Assembly: GCF_007990245.1 (NCBI RefSeq)
Contig: NZ_BJWG01000004.1
Span: 1-64,000 of the forward strand
Direction of reading: 5' to 3'
Source: Cellulomonas composti
Lineage (GTDB): Bacteria > Actinomycetota > Actinomycetes > Actinomycetales > Cellulomonadaceae
DNA length: 64,000 bases
The position numbers and the translations under genes are program-made. The notes below the pieces were generated by a model. The model was not told the DNA's origin and ran no database searches. It worked only from the letters and a program-made list of their open reading frames with translations. Numbering within the stretch: the first letter of the stretch is position 1; every line of letters begins with the position of its first letter. Shown here piece by piece: positions 53,938-64,000 of this stretch.

Positions 53938-54102
53938 AGAGGTGGTCGGCATACCGCCCACAGGCCGACACCGTGCCACGAAAGGCCCCGGCAACTGGGC
54001 TTGCGTCCCCGGGCCGGGCTAACGTCACGCGTCCCGGTGGCCGATGAGACGCACAGGACGTCGTGGTAAACGCGACGTGGACGGGTGTCGAGGGGAGTTC
54101 GA

Positions 54103-56362
<2,260 letters not shown>

Positions 56363-56506
56363 CGCCTCAGCCTTCGTCGGCCGTCGGATGAGTGGCTGCG
56401 CCCACCGAACCGGCGCTGCCCGTCGGCGCCGTCGTGGCGCGGCTGCGCGGGGGCTGTGGGTGGTCGGTGCCATCCTGGGCGCGGCTGAGAGGACGGCGAC
56501 GACGAC

Positions 56507-57238
56507 ATGGCAGCAGAGCACGCGACCGGCTGGACCACCAGGCACCTGCTCGGGTTCGACACCGAGACCACGGGCGTCGACGTCAGGAACGATCGCATCG
56601 TGAGCGCCGCGCTCGTGCGCAGGGACTCCACCGGCGCGCATGTGCGGTCCTGGCTGATCGACCCGGGCATCGAGATCCCCGCGGCGGCCGCCGCGATCCA
56701 CGGGTTCTCGACGGAGCACGTGCGGCTGCACGGTCGTCCCTCGTCGACCGCGCTCGACGAGATCGCGGACGCGCTGGTCGCGGCGCTGCGCGAGGGCGCG
56801 GCTCTCGTCGCGTTCAACGCCTCGTTCGACCTGGCGATCCTCGATGCCGAGCTGGCGCGGCACGCGCTGCCGAGCCTCGTCGATCGGCTGGGCGGGGCGC
56901 CGGTGCGGCCGGTGATCGATCCGATGGTGCTGGACCGGATGGCCGAGCCCCAGCGCGAGGGCGGGCGCCGGCTGGTTGACCTGTGCGAGCACTACGGGGT
57001 GGCCACCGGGATCCTGCACACGGCCGATGCGGACACGCTCGCGACCCTGGAGGTGCTGGACCACGTGCTGGAGCGGAACCCGGTGCTGGCGGCGGCGGAT
57101 CCGGAGCAGCTGCACGACCGACAGGCCATCGCCGTCGCGGCGTGGCGTGCCGTGCACCACGCCCGCAAGGCGGCCGAGGCGGCGCAGTCGGTGCTCGACG
57201 CACTCATGGCCGTCGGCGCGCCGTCGGCACGCGCGTAG
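56507..57238 (+). CDS. DEDDh-type 3'-5' exonuclease
   Basis: A 243-residue exonuclease of the DnaQ/RNase T family. Exo I is FDTETTG with Asp18 and Glu20; Exo II is ALVAFNASFDLAILDAE; the third motif His-x4-Asp is HTADADTLATLEVL. There are no polymerase or helicase parts, so it may proofread or trim single strands. ATG 56507 is preceded by GAGAGGAC. It sits between the two IMPDH-family genes, but I see no functional link. Confidence 0.9.
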   Translation: MAAEHATGWTTRHLLGFDTETTGVDVRNDRIVSAALVRRDSTGAHVRSWLIDPGIEIPAAAAAIHGFSTEHVRLHGRPSSTALDEIADALVAALREGAALVAFNASFDLAILDAELARHALPSLVDRLGGAPVRPVIDPMVLDRMAEPQREGGRRLVDLCEHYGVATGILHTADADTLATLEVLDHVLERNPVLAAADPEQLHDRQAIAVAAWRAVHHARKAAEAAQSVLDALMAVGAPSARA

Positions 57239-57266
57239 CGGCGCGGGGGCCGGGCGGCGCGGTCGG

Positions 57267-57272
57267 TAGGCT
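57267..57272 (+). promoter_or_regulatory. -10 box (TAGGCT) of guaB3
   Basis: TAGGCT ends 6 nt before the GTG at 57279; leaderless transcription is likely. Confidence 0.55.
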
Positions 57273-57278
57273 GCCGGG

Positions 57279-58403
57279 GTGAGCAACGAGATCGAGATCG
57301 GGCGCGGCAAGCGCGGTCGCCGGGCGTACTCCTTCGACGACGTGGCGGTCGTGCCGTCCCGGCGCACCCGCGACCCGCAGGACGTCTCCGTCGGCTGGCA
57401 GATCGACGCGTACCACTTCGAGCTGCCCGTGATGGCCGCACCGATGGACTCCGTGATGAGTCCGGAGACGGCGGTCGCGCTCGGCCGGCTCGGTGGGCTC
57501 GGTGTGCTGGACCTCGAGGGCCTGTGGACGCGCTACGACGACCCGGCTCCGCACCTCGCCGAGATCGCGACGCTCGAACCGGCGCGCGCGACGCAGCGCA
57601 TGCAGGAGATCTACTCCGCGCCCATCCGCCCCGAGCTCATCACCGCCCGGCTGCAGGAGATCCGCGCCGCGGGCGTGACGGTCGCCGGCGCGCTGTCGCC
57701 GCAGCGGACGCAGGAGCACTGGCGCACGGTGGTCGACGCGGGCGTCGACCTGTTCGTCATCCGCGGCACGACGGTCTCCGCCGAGCACGTCTCCGGCAAC
57801 GCCGAGCCGCTCAACCTCAAGCGGTTCATCTACGAGCTGGACGTGCCGGTGATCGTCGGCGGCGCGTCGACGTACACGGCCGCACTGCACCTCATGCGCA
57901 CCGGTGCCGCGGGCGTGCTCGTCGGGTTCGGCGGCGGCGCCGCGCACACCACGCGCGTCTCGCTCGGCATCCACGCGCCCATGGCGACCGCGGTCGCGGA
58001 CGTCGCGGCCGCGCGCCGCGACTACCTCGACGAGTCGGGCGGCCGGTACGTGCACGTCATCACCGACGGCGGCGTGGGTCGCTCGGGTGACCTGGTCAAG
58101 GCGATCGCGTGCGGTGCGGACGCCGTGATGCTCGGCGCCGCGCTGGCCCGTTCGACCGAGGCGCCCGGCCGAGGCTTCCACTGGGGGCCCGAGGCGCACC
58201 ACCAGCACCTGCCGCGCGGTGAGCGGGTCGAGGTCGGTTCGGCGGGCTCGCTCGAGCAGATCCTGTTCGGGCCCGGCCGCACGGCCGACGGCACGCTGAA
58301 CCTCATCGGCGCGCTGCGCCGGGCGATGGCGACGACGGGCTACTCCGACGTCAAGGAGTTCCAGCGCGTCGAGGTCGTCGTCTCCCCGTACCAGCCGTAC
58401 TGA
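57279..58403 (+). CDS. guaB3: GuaB3-family IMP dehydrogenase-related protein
   Basis: A 374-residue TIM barrel of the IMPDH/GMPR superfamily without CBS domains, matching the GuaB3 type (IEIGRGKRGRRAYSFDDVAVVPSRRTRD, MAAPMDSVMSPETAVALGRLGGLG, VIVGGASTY, DGGVGRSGDLVKAIACGADAVMLG). The catalytic loop that in IMPDH reads GPGSICTT is GGGAAHTTR here, so the active-site Cys is missing. It is therefore unlikely to be a standard IMPDH; the reaction is uncertain. GTG start. Confidence 0.92.
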   Translation: MSNEIEIGRGKRGRRAYSFDDVAVVPSRRTRDPQDVSVGWQIDAYHFELPVMAAPMDSVMSPETAVALGRLGGLGVLDLEGLWTRYDDPAPHLAEIATLEPARATQRMQEIYSAPIRPELITARLQEIRAAGVTVAGALSPQRTQEHWRTVVDAGVDLFVIRGTTVSAEHVSGNAEPLNLKRFIYELDVPVIVGGASTYTAALHLMRTGAAGVLVGFGGGAAHTTRVSLGIHAPMATAVADVAAARRDYLDESGGRYVHVITDGGVGRSGDLVKAIACGADAVMLGAALARSTEAPGRGFHWGPEAHHQHLPRGERVEVGSAGSLEQILFGPGRTADGTLNLIGALRRAMATTGYSDVKEFQRVEVVVSPYQPY

Positions 58404-58413
58404 CGCCGGGCCG

Positions 58414-58950
58414 TCAGGCCGTCGGCGGCGCCGCCGCGCGGGGCGCGTCGTCGTCGCCGTCGAGGGTGTCCTCGAGCTCGGCGTAGAGCAGCGCGTGCAC
58501 CTTCTCGACGCCCGGGATGTCGTCGAACTCGAGCGGGTCGTCGGATGCCGACTCGACGATCAGCGTCCCGGTGCGGAGTATCCGGTCGATCGGCCCGTGC
58601 CGGAACTGCACGGAGTTGATCCGGCGCACGGGGATGTCGATGCCCGAGCGCGTGATGACGCCCTGGCGGAACATCACGCGCCGGTCGGTGATGACGAAGT
58701 GCGTCGTCCGCCACGACACGAGCTTGGCCAGGAACCACACCAGCACGACGAGCCAGACGAGGCCGGCGGCGATCGCGGCGGTCGTGCGACCGGCGTCCCC
58801 GCTGTCCCCGGAGAACCAGATCCCGGCCCAGCCGCCGAGCGCGGTGACGAGCACGAGGAGCAGCCCGGGGCCGAGCAGCGCCTTGATGTGCGGGTGCTTG
58901 TGCACGACGACGCGCTCGTTGTCGGTCAGGACGTCCTTCGGGTATCCCAC
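58414..58950 (-). CDS. Membrane protein with bacterial PH domain
   Basis: A 178-residue protein with a cytoplasmic VGYPKDVLTDNERVVVHKHPH start, two membrane helices (ALLGPGLLLVLVTALGGWAG and a second LVWLVVLVWFLAKLV) and a bPH2-type (DUF304) domain (FVITDRRVMFRQGVI, IPVRRINSVQFRHGPIDRIL). GTG 58950 was chosen because the family begins here with an AGG at good spacing; an ATG 48 nt upstream is possible. Function unknown, likely membrane related. Convergent with guaB3. Confidence 0.88.
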   Translation of the reverse strand: MGYPKDVLTDNERVVVHKHPHIKALLGPGLLLVLVTALGGWAGIWFSGDSGDAGRTTAAIAAGLVWLVVLVWFLAKLVSWRTTHFVITDRRVMFRQGVITRSGIDIPVRRINSVQFRHGPIDRILRTGTLIVESASDDPLEFDDIPGVEKVHALLYAELEDTLDGDDDAPRAAAPPTA

Positions 58951-59040
58951 GGCACACCTCGTCGTTCCGGTTCGGGTCGTCGTCTCGGGTGGCAGCATGC
59001 CACCTCGCGCGGCCCGTGTGGTGCCGTTCGCGGTCCGAGT

Positions 59041-59130
59041 TCAGTCCGACGAGGGCGCGGGCAGCCCCAGGCTCGCGACGGCCTGCCGCAGCACGGCGCG
59101 CGCGACCTCGATGTGGCTTGTGGTGCACAT
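59041..59130 (-). CDS. Possible 29-residue ORF or gene remnant
   Basis: An ATG-initiated frame of 29 codons with coding-like GC3 reads CTTSHIEVARAVLRQAVASL and ends PAPSSD. It starts inside the hipBA operator palindrome and runs away from hipB. It has no recognisable family. It could be a tiny divergent gene, the tail of a lost gene, or chance. Confidence 0.25.
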   Translation of the reverse strand: MCTTSHIEVARAVLRQAVASLGLPAPSSD

Positions 59131-59157
59131 CCCGAGATGTGTACTGTGAGCCACATC
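59110..59157. promoter_or_regulatory. Nested palindromic operator of hipBA
   Basis: Outer arms GATGTGGCT (59110-59118) and AGCCACATC (59149-59157) are perfect. Inside, GTGCACAT and ATGTGTAC (one mismatch) flank CCCGAG. The whole 48-bp element lies 37 nt before the hipB start. HipB-type antitoxins autoregulate by binding such inverted repeats, often with HipA. Confidence 0.75.
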
Positions 59158-59194
59158 CACGAAAGTGGGCTACAGCACACATGACGGAGGGGCG

Positions 59195-59410
59195 ATGCGG
59201 GTCCGGACGATGGCCGATGTCGGCGCCGTCCTGCGCGAGGCGCGCGAGTCCGCCGGCCTCACCCAGGTGGAGCTCGCGCAGCGGGCGCGGGTCTCGCGGG
59301 AGTGGCTCGTGAACGTCGAGTCCGGGCGCGCACGCGCCGAGATGCCACGCGTGCTCGACGTCCTGTTCGAGCTGGGCCTCGTGCTCGAAGTCCAGCGCGA
59401 GGAGGACTGA
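59195..59410 (+). CDS. hipB: HipB-like XRE antitoxin
   Basis: A 71-residue Cro/C1-type HTH protein (MADVGAVLREARESAGLTQ, VELAQRARVSREWLVNVESG, then a dimerisation end with VLDVLFELGLVL), the length and layout of HipB. ATG 59195 has GGAGG at 59186-59190; the longer GTG frame would run through the operator. The stop is 1 nt from the hipA GTG, so antitoxin and toxin are co-translated. Its expected jobs are DNA binding at the palindrome and neutralising HipA. Confidence 0.92.
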   Translation: MRVRTMADVGAVLREARESAGLTQVELAQRARVSREWLVNVESGRARAEMPRVLDVLFELGLVLEVQREED

Positions 59411-59411
59411 C

Positions 59412-60791
59412 GTGCCCGAGCGACGCCTCGAGGTCCACATGGACGGCGACCACGCCGGGACCTTGACCATGTCCTCGTCGGGGGCCCTCACCTTCGGGTA
59501 CGACGACGACTACCGTTTCGCACCCGGCGCCACGCCCTTGTCGCTGTCGATGCCGAAGTCGACCGGCCGGCACCGGCAGCGTGCCGTGCTGCCGTTCGTC
59601 CAAGGGCTGCTGCCCGACAACCCCCAGGCGCTGGGCTCGCTGGCGAGCAGCTACCAGGTGTCGGCACGCTCGCCCTTCGCACTTCTCGAGCACGTCGGGC
59701 ACGACGTCGCGGGCGCGCTGCAGTTCGTCGTGCCAGGGGAGACCAGCGAGGACGCCGCAGCCGACCGCTCAGCGGTGGACACGATCAGCGACGACGAGGT
59801 CGCCGCCGCGCTCGCCGAGGTCATCGAGGTGTACCGCACCGGTAGGCCGCTTCGAGGAGGTGAACGTCTGCGGATCAGCCTGGCCGGTGCCCAGCCCAAG
59901 ATCGCGCTGGTGCTCACCCCGGACGGCTGGGCGAGGCCGAGGCGTGGCGCCCCGACGACGCACATCCTCAAGCCGGAGTACCGCACGCCGCGGTCGCTCA
60001 CGGACGAGCGGTTCCCGAACCTGGTGACGGTGGAGATGTTCAGCCTCGCCGTCGCCCGCCACGCGGGGCTCAGGGTGCCGAACGCGTTCCACTGGCAGGC
60101 GCCCGACGGTGATCTGCGCGCCCTCGTCCTGGAGAGGTACGACCGCTTCGTCGGGGAGGACGGCTTGGTGCATCGCGCCCACCAGGAGGACCTGTGCCAG
60201 GCCATGTCGGTGCCACCCGAGAAGAAGTACCAGCACCATGACGGTGGCCCCGGTGTCGGCTCGGTCGCAGAGCTCCTGCGCAGCCGCCTGACGGCACGGG
60301 ACCGTGTGCGGGTGGCGCGCGACTTCCTGTCGCTGCTCACGCTCAACATCGCGATGGTCAACACCGACGCCCACGCGAAGAACTACTCGCTGCTGCTGCG
60401 CGGCGACGGCGTCGAGCTGGCGCCCGCGTACGACGTGCTCTCGATCGCGCCCTACGAGACGCAGGAGACGGCTCAGCACCCCCTGGACTTCCCGATGAGG
60501 GTCGGCGACACGTACCGGATCAGCGCCATCCTCCCTGGTGTCATCGCCGCGGAGGGTGTCCGCCTGGGGCTTGGCGCCGACGAGTCGAGGGCGGTCGTGG
60601 ACAGAGTCCTGGCCGCCGTTCCGGGCGCACTGGAGGCGGCCCGCGAGGAGGTCGCCGGTGTGCCCGGGGGTATGCAGGTCGCGGACTCGACCATCCGCAA
60701 CCTGCGCGCGATCTCGCCGCTCCACGCCCCCGCGCCGTCAGCGGTGGATCTCGCCGCGCGAGGCCGGGCTCGCGACGTCACACCGCCCTGA
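59412..60791 (+). CDS. hipA: HipA-family serine/threonine kinase toxin
   Basis: A 459-residue kinase of the HipA/PI3K-like fold. N-terminal subdomain ([23 protein letters not shown]); the phosphate-binding loop with the expected autophosphorylation Ser region is [21 protein letters not shown] follows; the catalytic motif is NTDAHAKN with Asp319; the Mg2+ Asp341 is in LAPAYDVLS. HipA of E. coli phosphorylates glutamyl-tRNA synthetase and causes growth arrest; other HipA homologues target other tRNA synthetases, so the target here is open. All catalytic residues look intact. Its 3' end overlaps the convergent ABC ATPase by 14 nt. Confidence 0.92.
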   Translation: MPERRLEVHMDGDHAGTLTMSSSGALTFGYDDDYRFAPGATPLSLSMPKSTGRHRQRAVLPFVQGLLPDNPQALGSLASSYQVSARSPFALLEHVGHDVAGALQFVVPGETSEDAAADRSAVDTISDDEVAAALAEVIEVYRTGRPLRGGERLRISLAGAQPKIALVLTPDGWARPRRGAPTTHILKPEYRTPRSLTDERFPNLVTVEMFSLAVARHAGLRVPNAFHWQAPDGDLRALVLERYDRFVGEDGLVHRAHQEDLCQAMSVPPEKKYQHHDGGPGVGSVAELLRSRLTARDRVRVARDFLSLLTLNIAMVNTDAHAKNYSLLLRGDGVELAPAYDVLSIAPYETQETAQHPLDFPMRVGDTYRISAILPGVIAAEGVRLGLGADESRAVVDRVLAAVPGALEAAREEVAGVPGGMQVADSTIRNLRAISPLHAPAPSAVDLAARGRARDVTPP

Positions 60792-61674
60792 AGGACTCGG
60801 GTGCTCGACGGTGCGGGTAGCTCGCGCCGGTCGTCGCGAGCGTGCTCGTGCGGCGCACGCCGTCCGACGAGTGATGCCGGCCGATGGGCACGACGAGCGG
60901 CGTCCCGGACACCGGGTCGGGCACCACCTGCGCGGGCATCCCGAACACCTCCTGGACCAGCTCGGGCGTGACCACCTCGGCGGGCGGGCCTTGCGCGACG
61001 AGCCGGCCCTCGCGCAGCGCGACGAGGTGGTCCGTGTAGCGCGCGGCGAGGTTGAGGTCGTGCAGCACCATGACGATCGTCGTGCCGCGGTCGCGGTTGA
61101 GGTCGGTGAGCAGGTCGAGCACCTCGACCTGGTGCGCGACGTCGAGGAACGTCGTGGGCTCGTCGAGCAGCAGCACGTCGGTCTGCTGGGCGAGGGCCAT
61201 CGCGATCCACACGCGCTGACGCTGGCCGCCGGACAGCTCGTCGACGGGCCGGTCCGCGAGGTCGAGCGTGTCGGTCGCGACGAGCGCCGCCTCGACGGCC
61301 GCGTCGTCCTCGGCGGTCCAGCGGCGGAACCAGCCCTGGTGCGGGTAGCGCCCGCGCCCGACGAGGTCGGCGACGGCGATCCCCTCGGGGCTCACGGGCG
61401 TCTGCGGCAGCAGGCCGAGCACGGTCGCGACGTCGCGCGACGGCAGCTCGTCGATCGGGCGGCCGTCGAGCAGGACGCGGCCGGCCTTCACCTTGAGCAG
61501 GCGGGCCATCGCGCGCAGCAGCGTCGACTTGCCGCACGCGTTGGCGCCCACGATCGTCGTGATGCGGCCGGTGGGCACCGCGAGCGTCATCTCGTGCACG
61601 ACGACGCGGTCGTCGTACCCGATCGTCGCGGCCTCGACCGCGAGCGTGTGCACGGCGGGCTGGTCGGCGGTCAC
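60778..61674 (-). CDS. Iron-siderophore ABC transporter ATPase
   Basis: A 298-residue ABC ATPase of the FecE/FepC type. Walker A is GANACGKST, typical for siderophore importers; signature [17 protein letters not shown]; Walker [12 protein letters not shown]; switch [14 protein letters not shown] 61674 overlaps the stop of the upstream permease gene (GTGA). It is the last gene of the four-gene uptake operon. The C-terminal extension of about 35 residues ([14 protein letters not shown]... onward) is unusual but probably disordered. Confidence 0.93.
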   Translation of the reverse strand: MTADQPAVHTLAVEAATIGYDDRVVVHEMTLAVPTGRITTIVGANACGKSTLLRAMARLLKVKAGRVLLDGRPIDELPSRDVATVLGLLPQTPVSPEGIAVADLVGRGRYPHQGWFRRWTAEDDAAVEAALVATDTLDLADRPVDELSGGQRQRVWIAMALAQQTDVLLLDEPTTFLDVAHQVEVLDLLTDLNRDRGTTIVMVLHDLNLAARYTDHLVALREGRLVAQGPPAEVVTPELVQEVFGMPAQVVPDPVSGTPLVVPIGRHHSSDGVRRTSTLATTGASYPHRRAPESFRAV

Positions 61675-62744
61675 AGGCTGCCTCCGGAGCTGTTGGTCCT
61701 GGCCAGGAGCCAGAGCAGGTAGGGCGCCCCGAGGACGCCGGTCACCACGCCGACGGGGAAGCGGGTGCCGAGCAGGTGCTGCCCGACGAAGTCCGCGACG
61801 AGCACGAGCAGCGCCCCGACCAGCGCGGACGGCACCAGCAGCGAGCCGGTGCCGCGCACGAGCCGGTGCGCGATGGGTCCGGACAGGAACGCGACGAACG
61901 CGATCGGCCCGGCGGCAGCGGTCGCCACCGAGACGATCGCGACGGCGACGACGAGCAGCGCGAGCCGCGAGCGGTCCGGGTGCACGCCGAGGCCCGCCGC
62001 GGCGTCGTCGCCGAGCTGCAGCGCGGACAGCCGGCGCGCGAGCACGAGCAGCACGGGGACGAGGCAGACCATCGCGATCGCGAGCGGCGGCACGCCCGGC
62101 CAGAACGCCGAGTTGAGGCTGCCGGTGAGCCAGCGCAGCGCCTCGTTCGCGTCGTAGACGCCCGCGCGCGTCATGGCGTAGGAGATGACGGAGTCGAGCA
62201 TGGCGCCCACGGCGATGCCGATGAGCACGAGACGTGCGCCGTGCACGCCGCGCCGCCAGGACAGCGCGTAGATGAGTGCCGCGACGCCGATGCCCGAGAC
62301 CACCGCGATCACCGACAGCACGTTGCCCGCGACGTCGAACATCGTGATCGCGACGACCGCCGCGGCGCTCGCGCCCGCGCTGATGCCGATGATGTCGGGG
62401 CTGGCCAGCGGGTTGCGCAGCATCGTCTGGAACACGACGCCGCCGATCCCGAACCCGAGGCCGACGAGCAGCCCGGTGAGCGCGCGCGGGGCGCGCAGCG
62501 TGCCGACGTTGAACGACGCGCCCGGCACCTGCTCGCCCAGCAGCACGCGCAGGACGGTGGCCGGGCTGTAGACCTTCTCGCCGACGCACAGCGTGAGCAG
62601 CACGACGCCGACGAGCAGCACGACGAGCATCGCGACGACGAGCCGGCGACGGCGCACCCGCGCGCGCCGACCGGTGCCGACCTGGGCGCCGAGCGCGGCG
62701 GGGGTCGGCGCGGGGGCGCTCGGGCTGTCGAGGACCGCGGTCAC
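61671..62744 (-). CDS. Iron-siderophore ABC transporter permease (FecCD family)
   Basis: A 357-residue FecCD-type permease with about ten helices. Family phrases: [69 protein letters not shown] and a final [20 protein letters not shown]. The first 35 residues are a Pro/Ala and then Arg-rich cytoplasmic start. GTG 62744 overlaps the stop of the upstream permease by 4 nt. Pairs with the other permease as a heterodimer. Confidence 0.94.
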   Translation of the reverse strand: MTAVLDSPSAPAPTPAALGAQVGTGRRARVRRRRLVVAMLVVLLVGVVLLTLCVGEKVYSPATVLRVLLGEQVPGASFNVGTLRAPRALTGLLVGLGFGIGGVVFQTMLRNPLASPDIIGISAGASAAAVVAITMFDVAGNVLSVIAVVSGIGVAALIYALSWRRGVHGARLVLIGIAVGAMLDSVISYAMTRAGVYDANEALRWLTGSLNSAFWPGVPPLAIAMVCLVPVLLVLARRLSALQLGDDAAAGLGVHPDRSRLALLVVAVAIVSVATAAAGPIAFVAFLSGPIAHRLVRGTGSLLVPSALVGALLVLVADFVGQHLLGTRFPVGVVTGVLGAPYLLWLLARTNSSGGSL

Positions 62745-63796
62745 AGCTCACGCACCTTCTGCCGGCGGATGATGGCGATGAACACCGGCGCGCCGAGCAG
62801 CGCGGTGACGATGCCGACCGCGACCTCCTGCGGACGCGCGACGACGCGCCCGACGACGTCGGCGACCAGCAGCAGCGCGGCGCCGAGCGCGGCCGAGTAG
62901 GGCAGCAGCCAGCGGTGGCTGGGCCCGGTGAAGCCGCGCGCGAGGTGCGGCATCACGAGCCCGACGAAGCCGATGGGCCCGGCGATCGCGACGGCCGCAC
63001 CGCACAGCAGCACGGTCGACAGCGCGCCGATGCCCCGCACGACGCCCAGCCGCTGCCCGAGCCCGGTCGCGACGTCGTCGCCCAGCGCGATCGCGTCCAT
63101 GCCCCGCGCGCACCCCACGGCGAGGATCGCGCCGACGACGAGGAACGGCACGACCTGCGCGATCTCGCCCCACTCGGCCCGGCCGAGCGAGCCGACCTGC
63201 CAGAACCGGAACGTGTCGAGCACGTCGGTGCGCGTGAGCAGCACCATCGAGACCATCGACGAGAGCACGGCCGTGGTCGCGGCACCGGCCAGCGCGAGCT
63301 TGAGCGGCGTCGCGCCCTCGCGCCCCATCGACCCGATGAGGTAGACGAGCGCGGACGCGAGCGCGGCCCCGACGAATGCCAGCCAGATGTACTGCGTGAG
63401 GTTCGCGAGCCCGAACCACGCGATCCCGAGCACGACGAACAGCGACGCACCCGAGCTCACGCCGAGCAGCCCGGGGTCGGCGAGCGGGTTGCGGGTCAGG
63501 CCCTGCATCACCGCACCTGCCAGTCCGAGCGCGGCGCCGACGAGCAGCCCGAGCACGGTGCGCGGCACGCGCGACTGCACCGCGGCCTGCGCGATGTCGT
63601 CGGTGTCGGGGTGCAGCACGCCCGCGACGACGTCGGACCAGCCGACGACGCGCGAGCCGAACGCGAGCGAGAGCACGACCGCGACGAGCACCGCGGCGAC
63701 GCACACGAGCAGGCCGATCGTGCGTCGACGGCGCAGCGACGCCGGCCGACCCCGGACGGGGACGACCGGCGCGCCGGGCGTGGCGGTAAGGGTCAT
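62741..63796 (-). CDS. Iron-siderophore ABC transporter permease (FecCD family)
   Basis: A 351-residue FecCD permease: [91 protein letters not shown]. It has about ten helices. The ATG at 63794-63796 has AAGG just upstream and overlaps the stop of the binding-protein gene (ATGA). The longer frame to 63850 would overlap that gene further and is rejected. Confidence 0.94.
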   Translation of the reverse strand: MTLTATPGAPVVPVRGRPASLRRRRTIGLLVCVAAVLVAVVLSLAFGSRVVGWSDVVAGVLHPDTDDIAQAAVQSRVPRTVLGLLVGAALGLAGAVMQGLTRNPLADPGLLGVSSGASLFVVLGIAWFGLANLTQYIWLAFVGAALASALVYLIGSMGREGATPLKLALAGAATTAVLSSMVSMVLLTRTDVLDTFRFWQVGSLGRAEWGEIAQVVPFLVVGAILAVGCARGMDAIALGDDVATGLGQRLGVVRGIGALSTVLLCGAAVAIAGPIGFVGLVMPHLARGFTGPSHRWLLPYSAALGAALLLVADVVGRVVARPQEVAVGIVTALLGAPVFIAIIRRQKVREL

Positions 63797-64000
63797 CCGA
63801 CCTTCTTGGCCGCCGCCTCGAACAGGTCGAGGTAGTCGTCGAGCACCCACGGGATCGACAGGACCGTCGGGCCGGAGGTCGCCGCCGCGAGCGGGATGCC
63901 GTCGGTGACGACGACGACCGAGCCGCGTGCGACCGCCGGGATCTTGCCGATCAGCGGGTCGGCCTGCAGCGCCGCGAGCGTGGTGTCGTCGCCGTAGGTG
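63793..64000 (-). CDS. Siderophore-binding lipoprotein, C-terminal end (partial)
   Basis: The frame is open to the window edge; the last 68 residues are visible. They read DDTTLAALQADPLIGKIPAV, then GSVVVVTDGIPLAAATSGPT, then VLSIPWVLDDYLDLFEAAAK and KVG, as expected for the C-terminal lobe of an FecB/FhuD-like iron-siderophore binding protein. Its stop overlaps the permease ATG by 4 nt. It would deliver ferric-siderophore to the two permeases. A regulator box (DtxR/IdeR type) should lie upstream, outside the window. Confidence 0.88.
   Translation of the reverse strand, partial: TYGDDTTLAALQADPLIGKIPAVARGSVVVVTDGIPLAAATSGPTVLSIPWVLDDYLDLFEAAAKKVG

Noticed and set aside
58951..58998. ATG start for the PH-domain protein 16 codons upstream
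   Set aside because: The family normally begins close to GYPKxVL; the GTG at 58950 has an AGG at suitable distance. The longer form cannot be fully excluded.
59165..59194. GTG start for hipB 10 codons upstream
   Set aside because: The ATG at 59195 has a perfectly spaced GGAGG, and the extra codons start next to the operator.

Overview
The window is 64 kb of very GC-rich, densely coding chromosome. Start codons are often GTG, and many genes abut or overlap by 4 bp. A WhiB regulator of the WhiB3/WhiD type, GuaB3, a polyphosphate-glucokinase-like ROK protein, LAxTG cell-wall anchors and the CIRCE-groES-whiB-guaB-guaB3 order all indicate an actinobacterium. The alpha operon lacking rpsD next to rpsK, and the overall style, suggest Micrococcales, probably a Cellulomonas-like genus. 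That genus call is inference. No rRNA, tRNA, insertion sequence or CRISPR array was seen, and no intergenic gap exceeds about 250 bp.

The backbone is an ordered set of housekeeping genes that I recognise as the same series found in mycobacteria from infA to guaB3: infA-rpmJ-rpsM-rpsK-rpoA-rplQ, truA, rplM-rpsI, glmM, coaA/glmS/acpS, nnr-alr-tsaE-tsaB-rimI, tsaD, groES, whiB3/whiD-like, guaB, guaB3. It covers translation, tRNA modification (truA; t6A by tsaE/tsaB/tsaD), cell-wall precursors (glmM, glmS, alr), CoA/ACP maturation (coaA, acpS), metabolite repair (nnr) and guanine nucleotide synthesis.

Accessory blocks interrupt this backbone. Block A (about 4.0-11.9 kb) holds a giant Ig-repeat wall-anchored protein, a hydrolase, two uncharacterised paralogues and a ROK kinase. 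Block B (12.9-19.5 kb) holds a P-type ATPase, a DUF5709 protein, an ABC-F ATPase and a divergent LysE/LysG pair. Block C (27.3-35.7 kb) holds two paralogous secreted proteins flanking glutaminase and a PQQ-like propeller protein, then an LLM oxidoreductase, a lipoprotein and a regulator with two LuxR domains. Block D (41.3-43.7 kb) holds a nitroreductase, a P450 and a cupin. Block E (44.8-52.0 kb) holds a HAD enzyme, a large secreted metallophosphoesterase, a GCS2 ligase, a THUMP-like methyltransferase, an XRE regulator and a lipoprotein. Block F (58.4-64.0 kb) holds a PH-domain membrane protein, a hipBA toxin-antitoxin pair with a nested palindromic operator, and a siderophore ABC uptake operon cut by the window end. 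The 5' edge holds the tail of another sortase-anchored protein.

Regulatory DNA is readable at several places: strong hairpin terminators, a CIRCE/promoter overlap at groES, many TANNNT -10 boxes 6-7 nt before start codons (suggesting leaderless mRNAs), several palindromic operator candidates, and short tandem repeats of 14-18 bp beside genes. No single element is clearly a new defence or biosynthetic system. The most interesting items are the hipBA operator region, a 47-nt palindrome near 4.03 kb, the paralogous secreted pair with a shared upstream motif, and the unnamed domain duplicated in the metallophosphoesterase.
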